From Chloroflexus aggregans DSM 9485 (GTDB lineage Bacteria > Chloroflexota > Chloroflexia > Chloroflexales > Chloroflexaceae), in contig NC_011831.1 of the NCBI RefSeq assembly GCF_000021945.1, positions 1,935,353-1,999,352 of the forward strand: a stretch of DNA of 64,000 nucleotides. The letters are read 5' to 3'. Below the pieces are notes generated by a model that searched no databases, was not told the DNA's origin, and was given only the letters and a program-made list of their open reading frames with translations. Below are positions 18,919-27,387 of the stretch, piece after piece. A program made the translations under genes and the position numbers. Within the stretch, counting starts at the first letter, position 1. Each line of letters begins with the position of its first letter.

Positions 18919-19695
18919 CTATGTTACCTTCCCGATCATCAGGATCGTACCGGTTGGACCCGGACTACCGGGTGCCGGTTCGGCAGTCACCGCCAGCGTT
19001 GTACCACTCATCGCGCTCGTCGTTGGCAACCGCAGCAGACCGTACCCGCTGACATCAACGGTAAAGACACCACCACTCACCGGTGCAGTCTCACCTTCGA
19101 TGAGCCAGAGTTGGTATACTTGATCGGCAGGCAACGGCGGCAAGACGGCCACCACGACGATCTGACCCGTCGTGTCACGAAAGACTACGCCCTGCCCACC
19201 GTCACCGGCGAGTGTCGCTACCGGTTCGGACGACGTGAAGAGAGTTGCTAATTGCCGGGCAGAGGCCTGCACGGTTGCTGCCAGCGCTTGTGCCCGATCA
19301 CGCTCTTGAATGGCAAGCGATAGCTCTTGGCGCAAACTGTTCAGATACACCATCGCTACGACCAATCCGATGAAGAGGACGGTCGTTACACTGCTCCAAG
19401 CTACCCTCAATAGACTCCATCGACGGGATAAAGCGATGGGAGGCCCTTGCTCGTTCCGTCGGCGCCGACCAACCGCATAATCAATCGTGCGCTGCCGTAG
19501 TTCGGGTGGCAATACCGGACGATCAAGGCTGTGCGGCAATAGATCGGCAGCCGCGCGTAATTCGGTGAGCATCTGCTGCAATTCGGGCCGTTCGGTCAAC
19601 AATCGCTGTACGCGCGTCCGTTCTGATGGGTCAAGCGCATCGAGCGCATATGCAGTCAACAGCTCCGTTATTTCTTCTTCCGACGGTTGTTCCAT
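18919..19695 (-). CDS. RskA-type transmembrane anti-sigma factor
   Basis: 258 aa. The cytoplasmic domain begins EEEITELLTAYALDALDPSE, typical of RskA-family anti-sigma factors; it has no H-x3-C-x2-C zinc motif. One membrane helix at ~97-119, then a short coiled segment and an extracytoplasmic RskA domain (GQIVVVAVLPPLPADQVYQLWLIEG). It should hold the adjacent ECF sigma factor at the membrane until proteolysis. The ATG at 19695 follows the sigma stop by 4 bp and uses a GGTGGAG site inside the sigma gene; the longer frame to 19725 is less likely. Confidence 0.9.
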   Translation of the reverse strand: MEQPSEEEITELLTAYALDALDPSERTRVQRLLTERPELQQMLTELRAAADLLPHSLDRPVLPPELRQRTIDYAVGRRRRNEQGPPIALSRRWSLLRVAWSSVTTVLFIGLVVAMVYLNSLRQELSLAIQERDRAQALAATVQASARQLATLFTSSEPVATLAGDGGQGVVFRDTTGQIVVVAVLPPLPADQVYQLWLIEGETAPVSGGVFTVDVSGYGLLRLPTTSAMSGTTLAVTAEPAPGSPGPTGTILMIGKVT

Positions 19696-19699
19696 ACGA

Positions 19700-20293
19700 T
19701 TACTCCACCAGCGAACGTAGTACATCGCGTAATTTCAACAAACCGAGCCGTAATCGCGTTTTGATCGTACCCAATGGCTCGCCAAGCTGTTCAGCAATTT
19801 CGCTTTGCGTCAAACCACCATAGTATGCCATTTCAATTGCCTGTCGTTGAGCTGGTGGGAGATCGGCCAGAGCTGCTCGTACCGTCTCACGTAACATGCG
19901 TTGTTCGAGAACGCTTTCGACACCGGCAGGTAACAATGTGCCAACATCGACTCCCGTCACCTCGCGACGCCGCACCCGTTCTCGTTTGCTACGCAAGGCA
20001 TCAATTGCGCGATGCCGACTTATTCCGATCAGCCAATGTACAACCAAACCGGCCTGCCGACGGAATCCACCTGCCGTTTGCCAAATGTTGTGAAACACGT
20101 CTTGCATCACTTCCTCGGCAGTCTGTCGGTCACCGGTGATCCGAAGAGCAATGGCATACACCAAAGCAGCGTAGCGATCGTACAGTTCACCCAACGCTGC
20201 TTCCTCCCGCTGCACAATCAAATCGATCAGAAACTCATCACTCAGATCGCGCAACCTACTCTCTGAAGGCTGTTCTAGAGGCATCGAATGCAA
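19700..20293 (-). CDS. ECF-family RNA polymerase sigma factor (SigK-like)
   Basis: 197 aa. Region 2 at ~25-95 (ALGELYDRYAALVYAIALRI, then TAEEVMQDVFHNIWQ) and region 4 at ~135-190 (LPPAQRQAIEMAYYGGLTQSEIAEQLGEPLGTIKTRLR, with a clear helix-turn-helix). It is paired with the RskA-type anti-sigma gene 4 bp downstream. The Tat-exported ferritin-like gene lies 184 bp upstream on the same strand, so it may be a target or part of the same regulon, by context only. Confidence 0.93.
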   Translation of the reverse strand: MHSMPLEQPSESRLRDLSDEFLIDLIVQREEAALGELYDRYAALVYAIALRITGDRQTAEEVMQDVFHNIWQTAGGFRRQAGLVVHWLIGISRHRAIDALRSKRERVRRREVTGVDVGTLLPAGVESVLEQRMLRETVRAALADLPPAQRQAIEMAYYGGLTQSEIAEQLGEPLGTIKTRLRLGLLKLRDVLRSLVE

Positions 20294-20477
20294 GACCTTC
20301 TCTTTAAGCGGACAATCGAGCTATATAGCCAGGCGAGCCTTGAACAAAAAAAGCGCTCGGTTTACTTATGGTAGCATCTTGTAACACTTTGGCAGCAGCA
20401 TTGAACAGACAAGGGAGCGCCGGACGGTCGAATATGCAAAGGCTGAACCGGCCGGCGCATCTTTGCTCAGAGAGCGT

Positions 20478-21218
20478 TTAGAACACTTGCGTGTAGGGCT
20501 TCGTTGGGTCAGACTTGACCCCACCAAGGACCGCCATAATCTGTGCCGCCGTCGGTGCCATTACCGGACCGATAAACCCTTGCCCGCCTTGCAAGAACGG
20601 CGCTAGAGTTGGCACCGCATCTGAAACGTTGTAATAAATCGGTAACGGCAGTGCCAGATTATTGGGCACAAAGCCACCGATCTCGCGGATCAATGCCAGA
20701 TGTTGCGCTTCGCTGCACGCATGCTGGGCCGTCGTACCGGCAATCCGATCTACCCCCAATTCGGCAAAACGGCGTGTGGCCGCTAAATACGCCCCGACAA
20801 ACGCCGTCTCAGCATCGGCCCCTACTTGCACAAAGAGTGCTGGATCACTGAGCAAGTTCGCCGGAACATAAAACTGGTTGGTCAGCGCCCGCCCACCGTT
20901 AGCTACCAGAAAATCGAGATGGTACTTCTCAGCGTCCAATGCAAATTTGAGGTAACGAACATCGTCGTCAGCAAGTGTGAATTTGGCAGAAGTTAATGCC
21001 GCATAGTAGAAGGTTGTCGCCAACGTCTCAGCAGTAGCAGCCAAATTCAAGATCAATTGTGGATCGTCCTTGCGATCATGGCCGGCTGATGCCGTTTGAA
21101 TCCCAAACAGACCGGCAAAGCTCGCAACCATCAACCCTCCCCCCAAACTTGCTGCTCCTTTGATCAGACTTCGTCGCGAAAAGACGCCCTGCTTGGTGTT
21201 TTCGGTTGTCACTGTCAT
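20478..21218 (-). CDS. Tat-exported ferritin-like domain protein
   Basis: 246 aa. Twin-arginine signal with R15-R16 in FSRRSLIKGAASLGG, a hydrophobic core, and probable cleavage after ASA. The mature protein is a four-helix ferritin-like domain: ETLATTFYYAAL, DAEKYHLDFLVANGG and a later CSEAQHLALIREIGG give Glu/His pairs that could bind a di-metal centre. This exported family is widespread in bacteria without an assigned function. It precedes the ECF sigma/anti-sigma pair, suggesting an envelope or oxidative stress role, which is inference. Confidence 0.8.
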   Translation of the reverse strand: MTVTTENTKQGVFSRRSLIKGAASLGGGLMVASFAGLFGIQTASAGHDRKDDPQLILNLAATAETLATTFYYAALTSAKFTLADDDVRYLKFALDAEKYHLDFLVANGGRALTNQFYVPANLLSDPALFVQVGADAETAFVGAYLAATRRFAELGVDRIAGTTAQHACSEAQHLALIREIGGFVPNNLALPLPIYYNVSDAVPTLAPFLQGGQGFIGPVMAPTAAQIMAVLGGVKSDPTKPYTQVF

Positions 21219-21331
21219 TCCTCCGCTAGCAGATGTATCGTCGGTACAGACCCTTGCATGTACCCTTCACCACATCTATGCGAAGGTTTTGTGATAACGG
21301 ATCTATTGAAGTTCAGGATTCTACGATGTAG

Positions 21332-22231
21332 CTACAAGTGTCCCAACGACGCAGCGGCCACCGTATGGGCATGAATATCGACCGTATCATTGATCTGGCG
21401 CGCATACCCGCCGGCCATTGTTACCGCCACCGGCACACCCGCCGACCGACAATAGCCAAAAACGAGTCGATCACGTTCGGCTAAACCGGCCTTGGTCAAA
21501 CTCAATCGCCCCAAACGGTCATCGTAGTAAGGGTCGGCACCGGCTAAATAGATCACCAGATCGGGTTTGGCCGTAGCAAAGGTCTGCCGCAGGCCCCACT
21601 CGAGTGCATCGAGGTAAGCAGCATCGCCGGTTGCATCGGGTAACGCAATATCAAGATCGCTTTGCTGTTTGCGAAAAGGAAAATTATGGGCACCGTGGAT
21701 TGAGAATGTGAAAACGGTCGGATCGTCGGCAAAAATCGCTGCTGTACCATCACCTTGATGCACATCACAATCGATAATCGCAATCTGACGCACACGACCC
21801 TCGGCCTGCATCGCTCGCGCTGCCACCGCTGCGTCATTAAAGACACAATAGCCGGCTCCGGCATCGGCAAACGCATGGTGCGTGCCGCCGGCCAAATTCA
21901 CGCCTACCCCTTCTTGCAATGCCACCCGGCACGCAGCAATCGTCGCTCCCGCCGACCGGCGCGAGCGCTCAACCATCTGTGGCGACCATGGAAAACCGAT
22001 CCGGCGTATCTCGGCGCCTGTTAACCGACCGGTCATCACCCGTTCGATGTACGCCGGTGTATGAACCCGGACCAATTCATCAACACTAGCCGGTTCGGGC
22101 ACGTGGAGCCGATCGAGCGAGACAATGTTTTCGGCTATCACCCGCTCGCGCAGCAACGCATACTTCTCCATTGGAAAGCGGTGCCCCGGCGGTAACGGTA
22201 AGACAAAGGTGTCAGAATAAAAGACGCGCAT
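21332..22231 (-). CDS. Histone-deacetylase-family zinc amidohydrolase
   Basis: 299 aa. Class I/IV HDAC-like core: GGTHHAFADAG with the catalytic His pair, D and H zinc ligands in IDCDVHQGDG, third zinc Asp in AGADPYYDD, and the transition-state Tyr in MAGGYA. Bacterial members act on acetylated lysines, acetylpolyamines or acetoin-related substrates; substrate here is unknown. The start codon abuts the antiporter stop (TAGATG), so the two are co-translated. Confidence 0.92.
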   Translation of the reverse strand: MRVFYSDTFVLPLPPGHRFPMEKYALLRERVIAENIVSLDRLHVPEPASVDELVRVHTPAYIERVMTGRLTGAEIRRIGFPWSPQMVERSRRSAGATIAACRVALQEGVGVNLAGGTHHAFADAGAGYCVFNDAAVAARAMQAEGRVRQIAIIDCDVHQGDGTAAIFADDPTVFTFSIHGAHNFPFRKQQSDLDIALPDATGDAAYLDALEWGLRQTFATAKPDLVIYLAGADPYYDDRLGRLSLTKAGLAERDRLVFGYCRSAGVPVAVTMAGGYARQINDTVDIHAHTVAAASLGHL

Positions 22232-23314
22232 CTACTCAGCTACATCGGTCATTTGACGCAATCGACGCTCTTCACCCAACCAGCGCAATGCGCGAACCAC
22301 CAACAACACAACCGTCAGCGGTACCAGCACTAAGCCGACGACCGTATTATACAGTGGCAATTCGTCATTCTGACTAGCACTGAGGATCAAGTAGAGCGTA
22401 TAACTGAGATAATATACTAACAGCAAGCTACCTTCACGTTGCGAAACCATGCGGCGGGTAAAGAAGATAGGGAGACACACAAGGGCGGCCCCAACCATCA
22501 CCGGCAGATCGAGCTGAACCGTCTCGACGGGCACGGCAATCGGCTGTGGCGACAAAACAATCGTCAGCGCCAGTACGAGTAACAGATTAAGAATATTACT
22601 GCCGATCACATTCCCCACTGCAATATCACGTTCACCCCGCAACCCGGCAATCACCGAAGTGGCAATTTCAGGTAACGATGTGCCAACAGCGACTATCGTT
22701 AACCCGATAATCAGTTCGCTCACGCCAAACCACGACGCAAAGGCAACTGCGCCATCGACCAGCCAATTCGCCCCAAGAACGAGTAGGGCAAGACCACCGA
22801 CCACCATCGCCAGTTGTAACACTACGCCCCGCCAATGTTGCTGATGGTGATGGTGCGAAACCGATGTCTGTTGGGTCTCTTCACGCGGCCAGATCGCCCA
22901 AATGTACCCTAGTAGACCCAAGAGCATAATAACTCCATCGACTCGTGACAGTTCACGGTCAAAGGCAAGCAGCAACGTCAACAGTGACGCACCGATCATT
23001 ACCGGCAAATCACGTCGGAAGATCTGTCGATCTACCGGCAGTGGGCCAAACATTGCGGCCACGCCCAAGATCAGCATCACATTAGCAATATTACTCCCTA
23101 CGATATTTCCAAGCGTAATAGCACCTTGTCCTTGGAAGGCAGCCTGCAAACTCACCGCAATCTCCGGCGAACTCGTCCCAACGGCCACGACCGTCAACCC
23201 GATAATCAACGACGAGACGCCCATACTGGCGGCCAAACTTGCAGCACCACGGACTAACAGATCGGCCCCGAACACTAACAACACGACCCCAACAAGGAAG
23301 AGGATGACCGTCAT
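22232..23314 (-). CDS. Calcium/sodium antiporter, CaCA family (YrbG/CaxA-like)
   Basis: 360 aa membrane protein with the family's inverted duplication. The alpha-1 repeat has VAVGTSSPEIAVS and GNIVGSNIANV; the alpha-2 repeat has VAVGTSLPEIATS and GNVIGSNILNL. The Glu in each GTSxPE motif is the ion-binding residue. About ten membrane helices, with a His-rich cytoplasmic loop (SHHHHQQH) in the middle that could bind metal. The C-terminus adds two helices and a basic tail. It starts only 21 bp downstream of the hairpin that ends the RRM gene. Confidence 0.9.
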   Translation of the reverse strand: MTVILFLVGVVLLVFGADLLVRGAASLAASMGVSSLIIGLTVVAVGTSSPEIAVSLQAAFQGQGAITLGNIVGSNIANVMLILGVAAMFGPLPVDRQIFRRDLPVMIGASLLTLLLAFDRELSRVDGVIMLLGLLGYIWAIWPREETQQTSVSHHHHQQHWRGVVLQLAMVVGGLALLVLGANWLVDGAVAFASWFGVSELIIGLTIVAVGTSLPEIATSVIAGLRGERDIAVGNVIGSNILNLLLVLALTIVLSPQPIAVPVETVQLDLPVMVGAALVCLPIFFTRRMVSQREGSLLLVYYLSYTLYLILSASQNDELPLYNTVVGLVLVPLTVVLLVVRALRWLGEERRLRQMTDVAE

Positions 23315-23334
23315 GGCTGAATCCTACACATGAG

Positions 23335-23361
23335 CTACCCCCTGTCGCTGACAGGGGGTAG
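23335..23361 (-). terminator. Strong hairpin between the RRM gene and the antiporter
   Basis: Perfect 12-bp arms CTACCCCCTGTC / GACAGGGGGTAG with a 3-nt loop. No U run on the minus strand. It follows the RRM gene stop by ~50 bp and stands just before the antiporter start, so it may partially terminate or protect a 3' end rather than fully isolate the downstream genes. Confidence 0.6.
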
Positions 23362-23412
23362 AGCAATTCCGCACGCGAGCCAGTTGAGGCGCGACCGGCC
23401 CGATGGGAAGCG

Positions 23413-23724
23413 TTAATAACGCCGACCGCCGAAGCCGCCGCGATCTCCGCGGTCACCGCCGGAACGAGGGCCTCGCGAACCCTTATCCTCCGCCTCGTTG
23501 ACCCGAATCTCACGCCCGTTGATCGGCTGACCGTTGGTTTGGCTAATGACCTTCGCAACGTCGGTAACGTCCATCTCGACAAAGCCAAATCCACGCGATC
23601 GACCGGTCTCACGATCGTTAATTACCCGCGCGCTACGTACATCACCGTAAGCTTGGAAGAACTGCTCGAGGGTTGCATCATCGACACTCCAAGCCAAATT
23701 GCCGACAAAGAGCTTCACGTACAT
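23413..23724 (-). CDS. RNA-recognition-motif protein (Rbp, cold-shock type)
   Basis: 103 aa single RRM. RNP-2 is KLFVGNL at ~4-10 and RNP-1 is SRGFGFVEM at ~44-52; after the RRM comes a Gly/Arg/Asp-rich tail ending GGFGGRRY. This matches the cyanobacterial-type Rbp family, RNA chaperones often induced by cold. I use the ATG at 23724 (GGAGGGAG site ~10 nt upstream) instead of the in-frame TTG three codons earlier. A long structured leader precedes it. Confidence 0.92.
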   Translation of the reverse strand: MYVKLFVGNLAWSVDDATLEQFFQAYGDVRSARVINDRETGRSRGFGFVEMDVTDVAKVISQTNGQPINGREIRVNEAEDKGSRGPRSGGDRGDRGGFGGRRY

Positions 23725-24040
23725 CCGGTCCAACTCCCTCCGCGTTGCTTAGCCAACGCAGTCACTCACGGGGCTACTGCCCACAAACCACGCCTCCGAA
23801 CCTACGACACCACACGCTTCGCCTCAGAGCGGGCGGCGGCTCACAGCGTCGCGTGCTGTTCCTCAGGCGTGGAGGTCTTGCGGACAGGGGAGTCGATCGG
23901 GCCACAAACGGACGAACAGACTCTCGCGGCGACGTGACGCTGTGTAACGGCTATAGTGTAACACATTCGCCGCAAGATGAAAAGACGTTTGAGGCTTCAG
24001 TTAATAAGTTGTTGAGCAGTGTGTTGATCTGACAACACTC
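23725..24040 (-). other. Structured leader of the RRM gene
   Basis: 316 bp without a credible gene. From a probable promoter near 23955 the mRNA leader would be ~220 nt. It can form a long-range stem, CCACGCCT (23788-23795) with AGGCGTGG (23865-23872), enclosing an inner CACGC / GCGTG stem. Long folded leaders are common in cold-responsive RNA-chaperone genes, so autoregulation or thermo-sensing is a reasonable inference. Confidence 0.45.
23955..23960 (-). promoter_or_regulatory. Probable promoter of the RRM gene
   Basis: Minus strand: TTTTCA, 17-bp spacer, TACACT with a TGT extension. Confidence 0.4.
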
Positions 24041-25078
24041 TTACGCTTGTCGCCCGATGAGACTCTGGGTGAGCGCATGCAACCGTTCCCGTGCAGCCAC
24101 CGCCGCCGGTGTCGGTGATTGCACGGCAGCCAGTGCAGTAAACGCCGCCTGATGATGTTCGTTGGCTATGGCCGCACAATACGCACGCGAACCGGCGTGA
24201 TCGAGAATGGCCAACACCTCGGTCACTGCCGCATCGTCGAGGGTGGGTCGGCGATAGAGTTCGGCCAATCGCTCACGATCAGGACTATGGGTTAGCGCGT
24301 GTACAATCGGTAAGCTGACCTTCCGCCGGTACAGATCGGCGGCAAAAGGCTTACCGGTCCGTTCGGGTGCTCCCCAGATACCAAGGATGTCATCTTCGAT
24401 CTGAAAGCCCAGCCCCAACGCGCGACCAAACTCGGCCAGCGCGGTAACGGTTGCCTCTGGAGCACCGGCAACCCGCGCACCAAGCTCGGCTGCCCCGGCA
24501 ATAAGGGCAGCAGTTTTGCCGCCGATCATCGTGAGATAATCGTCGGGCGTAATACTCAGATCCCCCTCGAAGCTAAGATCGAGATACTGCCCTTCACAAA
24601 TCCGTAAAATCACTTCATCAAACCGGCGCAAGATTGCCAATACGCGCTCAGCCGGAACCCCCACGTCAGCCAGACGATGAATGGCGAGATGGGCAATCAC
24701 AAACATCGCATCGCCCGCATTTATGCCGTGTGCCAACCCCCAGATGTGCCATAGCGTCCGACGACCACGCCGCATGGCGCTGTCATCTTCGATATCGTCG
24801 TGAATTAGGGAAAAGTCGTGGAGGAGCTGGATACCGGCTGCCAGGGGTAGCGCCTGTTGCGGATCACCACCGGCTGCCGTACAGGCCAATAGTACCAGTT
24901 GGGGCCGAATGAGCTTGCCCGGATCGGCTATCGCCGGTGTCAGATCTTCGTTACGCCAGCCAAGGTGGTATTCCTGCATGGCGTAGAACCGACTCAATCG
25001 CCCTTCGACTACCGGAAATGCAGCGCGCATTTCCGCCTGAATCTGCGCTTTAACGTCATTTTCCGCCATCATACACAT
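24041..25078 (-). CDS. Polyprenyl (geranylgeranyl/farnesyl) diphosphate synthase
   Basis: 345 aa trans-isoprenyl diphosphate synthase. First Asp-rich motif LIHDDIEDDSAMRRG (residues ~92-104) and second motif FQIEDDILGIWG; KLIRP carries the IPP-binding Lys/Arg. In a phototroph the product feeds carotenoids, quinones and the bacteriochlorophyll side chain; chain length cannot be read with confidence. Start is uncertain: ATGs at 25078, 25072 and 25069 are close together (MCMM), and the frame is open to 25111. The gene diverges from a BlaI-type repressor gene. Confidence 0.88.
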   Translation of the reverse strand: MCMMAENDVKAQIQAEMRAAFPVVEGRLSRFYAMQEYHLGWRNEDLTPAIADPGKLIRPQLVLLACTAAGGDPQQALPLAAGIQLLHDFSLIHDDIEDDSAMRRGRRTLWHIWGLAHGINAGDAMFVIAHLAIHRLADVGVPAERVLAILRRFDEVILRICEGQYLDLSFEGDLSITPDDYLTMIGGKTAALIAGAAELGARVAGAPEATVTALAEFGRALGLGFQIEDDILGIWGAPERTGKPFAADLYRRKVSLPIVHALTHSPDRERLAELYRRPTLDDAAVTEVLAILDHAGSRAYCAAIANEHHQAAFTALAAVQSPTPAAVAARERLHALTQSLIGRQA

Positions 25079-25098
25079 TACAACTTCATTACAATACG

Positions 25099-25127
25099 CG
25101 AATATCCACACAAAACACGGTTATCAA
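25099..25127 (-). promoter_or_regulatory. Possible promoter of the polyprenyl synthase gene
   Basis: Minus strand TTGATA, 17-bp spacer, TATTCG. The -10 ends 20 bp before the ATG at 25078. Confidence 0.4.
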
Positions 25128-25189
25128 ACACTATTAAAGATTTTTTGAGTTTTTACGACATTTAATCGTAGAAGAACCTTGTAATAGTA

Positions 25190-25215
25190 CTACATGTCAT
25201 CATCGTGTAATGTAG
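25190..25215. promoter_or_regulatory. Candidate BlaI-type operator 1
   Basis: Inverted repeat with outer arms CTACAT / ATGTAG in the divergent AT-rich region upstream of the BlaI-family gene. BlaI/MecI operators are built around TACA/TGTA half-sites, so this is a good candidate for autoregulation. Confidence 0.45.
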
Positions 25216-25235
25216 ACATCTTCTCGAATTACATA

Positions 25236-25246
25236 GTATGACATAC
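25236..25246. promoter_or_regulatory. Candidate operator 2
   Basis: Dyad GTATG-A-CATAC, ~60 bp before the start of the repressor gene. Confidence 0.35.
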
Positions 25247-25304
25247 ACTCACATTAAACAAAGTAACAAAAACCTGTCATCGAAGTAATGAACGAGGTGT
25301 TGTC

Positions 25305-25724
25305 ATGGCCTTCAATCTGCGCTTTCGCTTTAGCCCCACCAAAGATGGTCTGGTCAAAGTACTCGGCCCACTCGAGACGGAAATTATGCAAATCCTCTGG
25401 CAAGAGGGTTCAAGCACGGTAAAAAAGGTGCATCGCAAGCTCGCTCAGCAGCGCGATATTGCCTACACGACCGTTATGACTACCATGAGCCGGCTCGCCG
25501 AAAAGGGTGTGCTTCATCGTGAGCGCGACGGGCTGGCGTATGTGTATACCCCGGTCATTAACGAAGATGAGTTCGTCAATCTGGTCGTGCAACAGGTCCT
25601 CGATGGATTGCTCGATGACTACAGTGATACCGCAATTTCGTACATGGTCGATTATCTTGCCAAGAACAACCCCTCTGAATTGCGGCGTCTGCAACGCGAG
25701 ATTACCAAACGCTTGAATCTATGA
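25305..25724 (+). CDS. BlaI/MecI/CopY-family transcriptional repressor
   Basis: 139 aa. N-terminal winged helix: LGPLETEIMQILWQEGSSTVKKVHRKLA, then the recognition region AYTTVMTTMSRLAEKGVLHRERDGLAYVY, both typical of the family; the C-terminal helices dimerise. Family members are usually inactivated by cleavage through a BlaR1-type sensor protease (M56), but no such gene is adjacent. The divergent neighbour encodes the polyprenyl synthase, which may be a target given the dyads in the shared region. GAGGTG ribosome site. Confidence 0.92.
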   Translation: MAFNLRFRFSPTKDGLVKVLGPLETEIMQILWQEGSSTVKKVHRKLAQQRDIAYTTVMTTMSRLAEKGVLHRERDGLAYVYTPVINEDEFVNLVVQQVLDGLLDDYSDTAISYMVDYLAKNNPSELRRLQREITKRLNL

Positions 25725-25759
25725 TCGGTTCGCCTTGTACCGAATCGACAGAGTAAGCA

Positions 25760-25781
25760 GGGCGCACGCACAGGTGCGCCC
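25760..25781. terminator. Hairpin repeat between convergent genes
   Basis: GGGCGCAC / GTGCGCCC arms with a 6-nt loop, followed by CTACA. It lies between the stops of the repressor (25724) and rimO (25841). Its layout (GC arms then CCTAC) resembles the repeat units at 38 kb and 42 kb, so it may be a dispersed element serving as a terminator. Confidence 0.5.
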
Positions 25782-25840
25782 CTACAATGGCGAGTAAAAA
25801 ACCCCTGCTTCCCTCCTATCCCGGTCATCAACAGACCCGA

Positions 25841-27211
25841 TCACACAGCGACTTCGCCCCACAGATCGTAATCGGTAGCCTGCATCACTCGTACCGATAC
25901 CATACTTCCAATAGGGTGCGTTCCCCATACAAACACTTGCCCGTCAATTTCAGGTGCATCCCGGAATGAGCGACCCACACTCAGCGGTTGACCATCATCG
26001 GTCGCACCATTCCCTTCGATCAAGACGGTCAGTGTGCGGCCAACCCAGCGTTGATTACGCGCACGTGAAATCATTTGCTGCACTCGCATTAACTCATGCC
26101 AGCGCCGTTCGATCACGTGTGGCCGTACCTGAGCGGGCAACTCGGCAGCAGGTGTACCCGGTTCACGCGAATAGCGAAAAGCGCCTACCCGGTCGAGTTG
26201 GGCAGTATGGAGAAACTCGATCAGGGCATTGAACTCGGCCGTCGTCTCACCGGGATAACCGACAATAAACGTTGAGCGGATGGCAATATCAGGCATTGCC
26301 GAGCGCAATTCGGCAATCAACCGCAAGGTACGATCGGTATCGGGTGGCCGCCGCATCCGACGCAGCGTGGCCGGGTGGGCGTGTTGCAACGGCATATCGA
26401 GATAGTGGCAGATCTGCGGATGGCTGGCCATTGTGGCAATCAAGCGCTCGCTAATTCCGTGGGGGTAAGCGTACATCAGCCGGATCCAGATATCCGATGG
26501 TGTCACCTGGCACAGTTCATCGAGCAAGATAGCCAGGCCATCGCGCAACCCTAGATCACGACCATAATCGGTCAGGTGCTGGGCAACCAGCACAATTTCA
26601 CGCACACCCTGCGCAACCAACTCTTGTGCTTCAGCCAATACTGCCCCAACCGGTTTCGAGCGCATATCCCCCTTGAAACTAGGAATTGTGCAGAACGCGC
26701 AGCGCAAGTTACAACCATCAGATATTTTAAGATAGGCAGAAGGTGTGTGGCGCGTGCGTCGGATCTGCGTCGTGCGCCAGTCGGCATACGAAACAGGCTG
26801 GGCGCCGTTCGTGGTCGGCGTGAGAGGAATCGTATGGGTCGGCTGAGTCACGGTTAGCGGAATAACCGGCTGGGCCGGTTGGTTCACGACTGCGCCGATC
26901 TGCGTCCATTGCTGCGTACCGACCGTACCATCAACACCTTGCACCCCCATCACTTCAGCCGGATGACTTTGCGCCATACAACCGGCGGCGATCAGCCGCT
27001 GACCGGGCCGCTTGCGCTCGGCCAATGCTTGCAAGACACCGAGCGTTTCGGCGCGTGCAGCGGCGATAAAACTACATGTGTTAACGATAATCACGTCAGC
27101 CTCATCGGCTGAAGTAACGGCCTGATGTCCTTCGGCGCTGAGTAGTCCGTCCATCCCTTCACTATCAACGGCGTTCTTCGGACAACCCAGCGTAACAATG
27201 TGATATTTCAT
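25841..27211 (-). CDS. rimO: Ribosomal protein S12 methylthiotransferase RimO
   Basis: 456 aa radical-SAM enzyme that methylthiolates Asp of ribosomal protein S12. N-terminal MTTase cluster Cys at C10, C46 and C78; radical-SAM Cys C167-x3-C171-x2-C174 (CNLRCAFC); C-terminal TRAM domain. The extended loop (~110-150) between the first two domains is rich in Pro/Thr. The features point to RimO rather than MiaB (MKYHIVTLGCPKNAVDSEGM start). Preceded by yajQ and the RodZ-like gene, with a hairpin between. Confidence 0.92.
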   Translation of the reverse strand: MKYHIVTLGCPKNAVDSEGMDGLLSAEGHQAVTSADEADVIIVNTCSFIAAARAETLGVLQALAERKRPGQRLIAAGCMAQSHPAEVMGVQGVDGTVGTQQWTQIGAVVNQPAQPVIPLTVTQPTHTIPLTPTTNGAQPVSYADWRTTQIRRTRHTPSAYLKISDGCNLRCAFCTIPSFKGDMRSKPVGAVLAEAQELVAQGVREIVLVAQHLTDYGRDLGLRDGLAILLDELCQVTPSDIWIRLMYAYPHGISERLIATMASHPQICHYLDMPLQHAHPATLRRMRRPPDTDRTLRLIAELRSAMPDIAIRSTFIVGYPGETTAEFNALIEFLHTAQLDRVGAFRYSREPGTPAAELPAQVRPHVIERRWHELMRVQQMISRARNQRWVGRTLTVLIEGNGATDDGQPLSVGRSFRDAPEIDGQVFVWGTHPIGSMVSVRVMQATDYDLWGEVAV

Positions 27212-27336
27212 GAGCTGCTCGTATAGTACGGATACGCTAGTAAATGAGTCGTTTCAACTACACATTGCCAGACGATACACTACGTGATCGGCCAGCACCG
27301 GCTGCTTTCATTATAGATCGAGTTATGCACACAATC

Positions 27337-27367
27337 GGCGGGAACGGCGCCCGCTGCCGTTCCCGCC
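27337..27367 (-). terminator. Perfect GC hairpin after yajQ
   Basis: 12-bp arms GGCGGGAACGGC / GCCGTTCCCGCC with a 7-nt loop, 20 bp beyond the yajQ stop. No U run follows on the minus strand. Confidence 0.55.
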
Positions 27368-27387
27368 GTCCACCATCCACCTTAACG

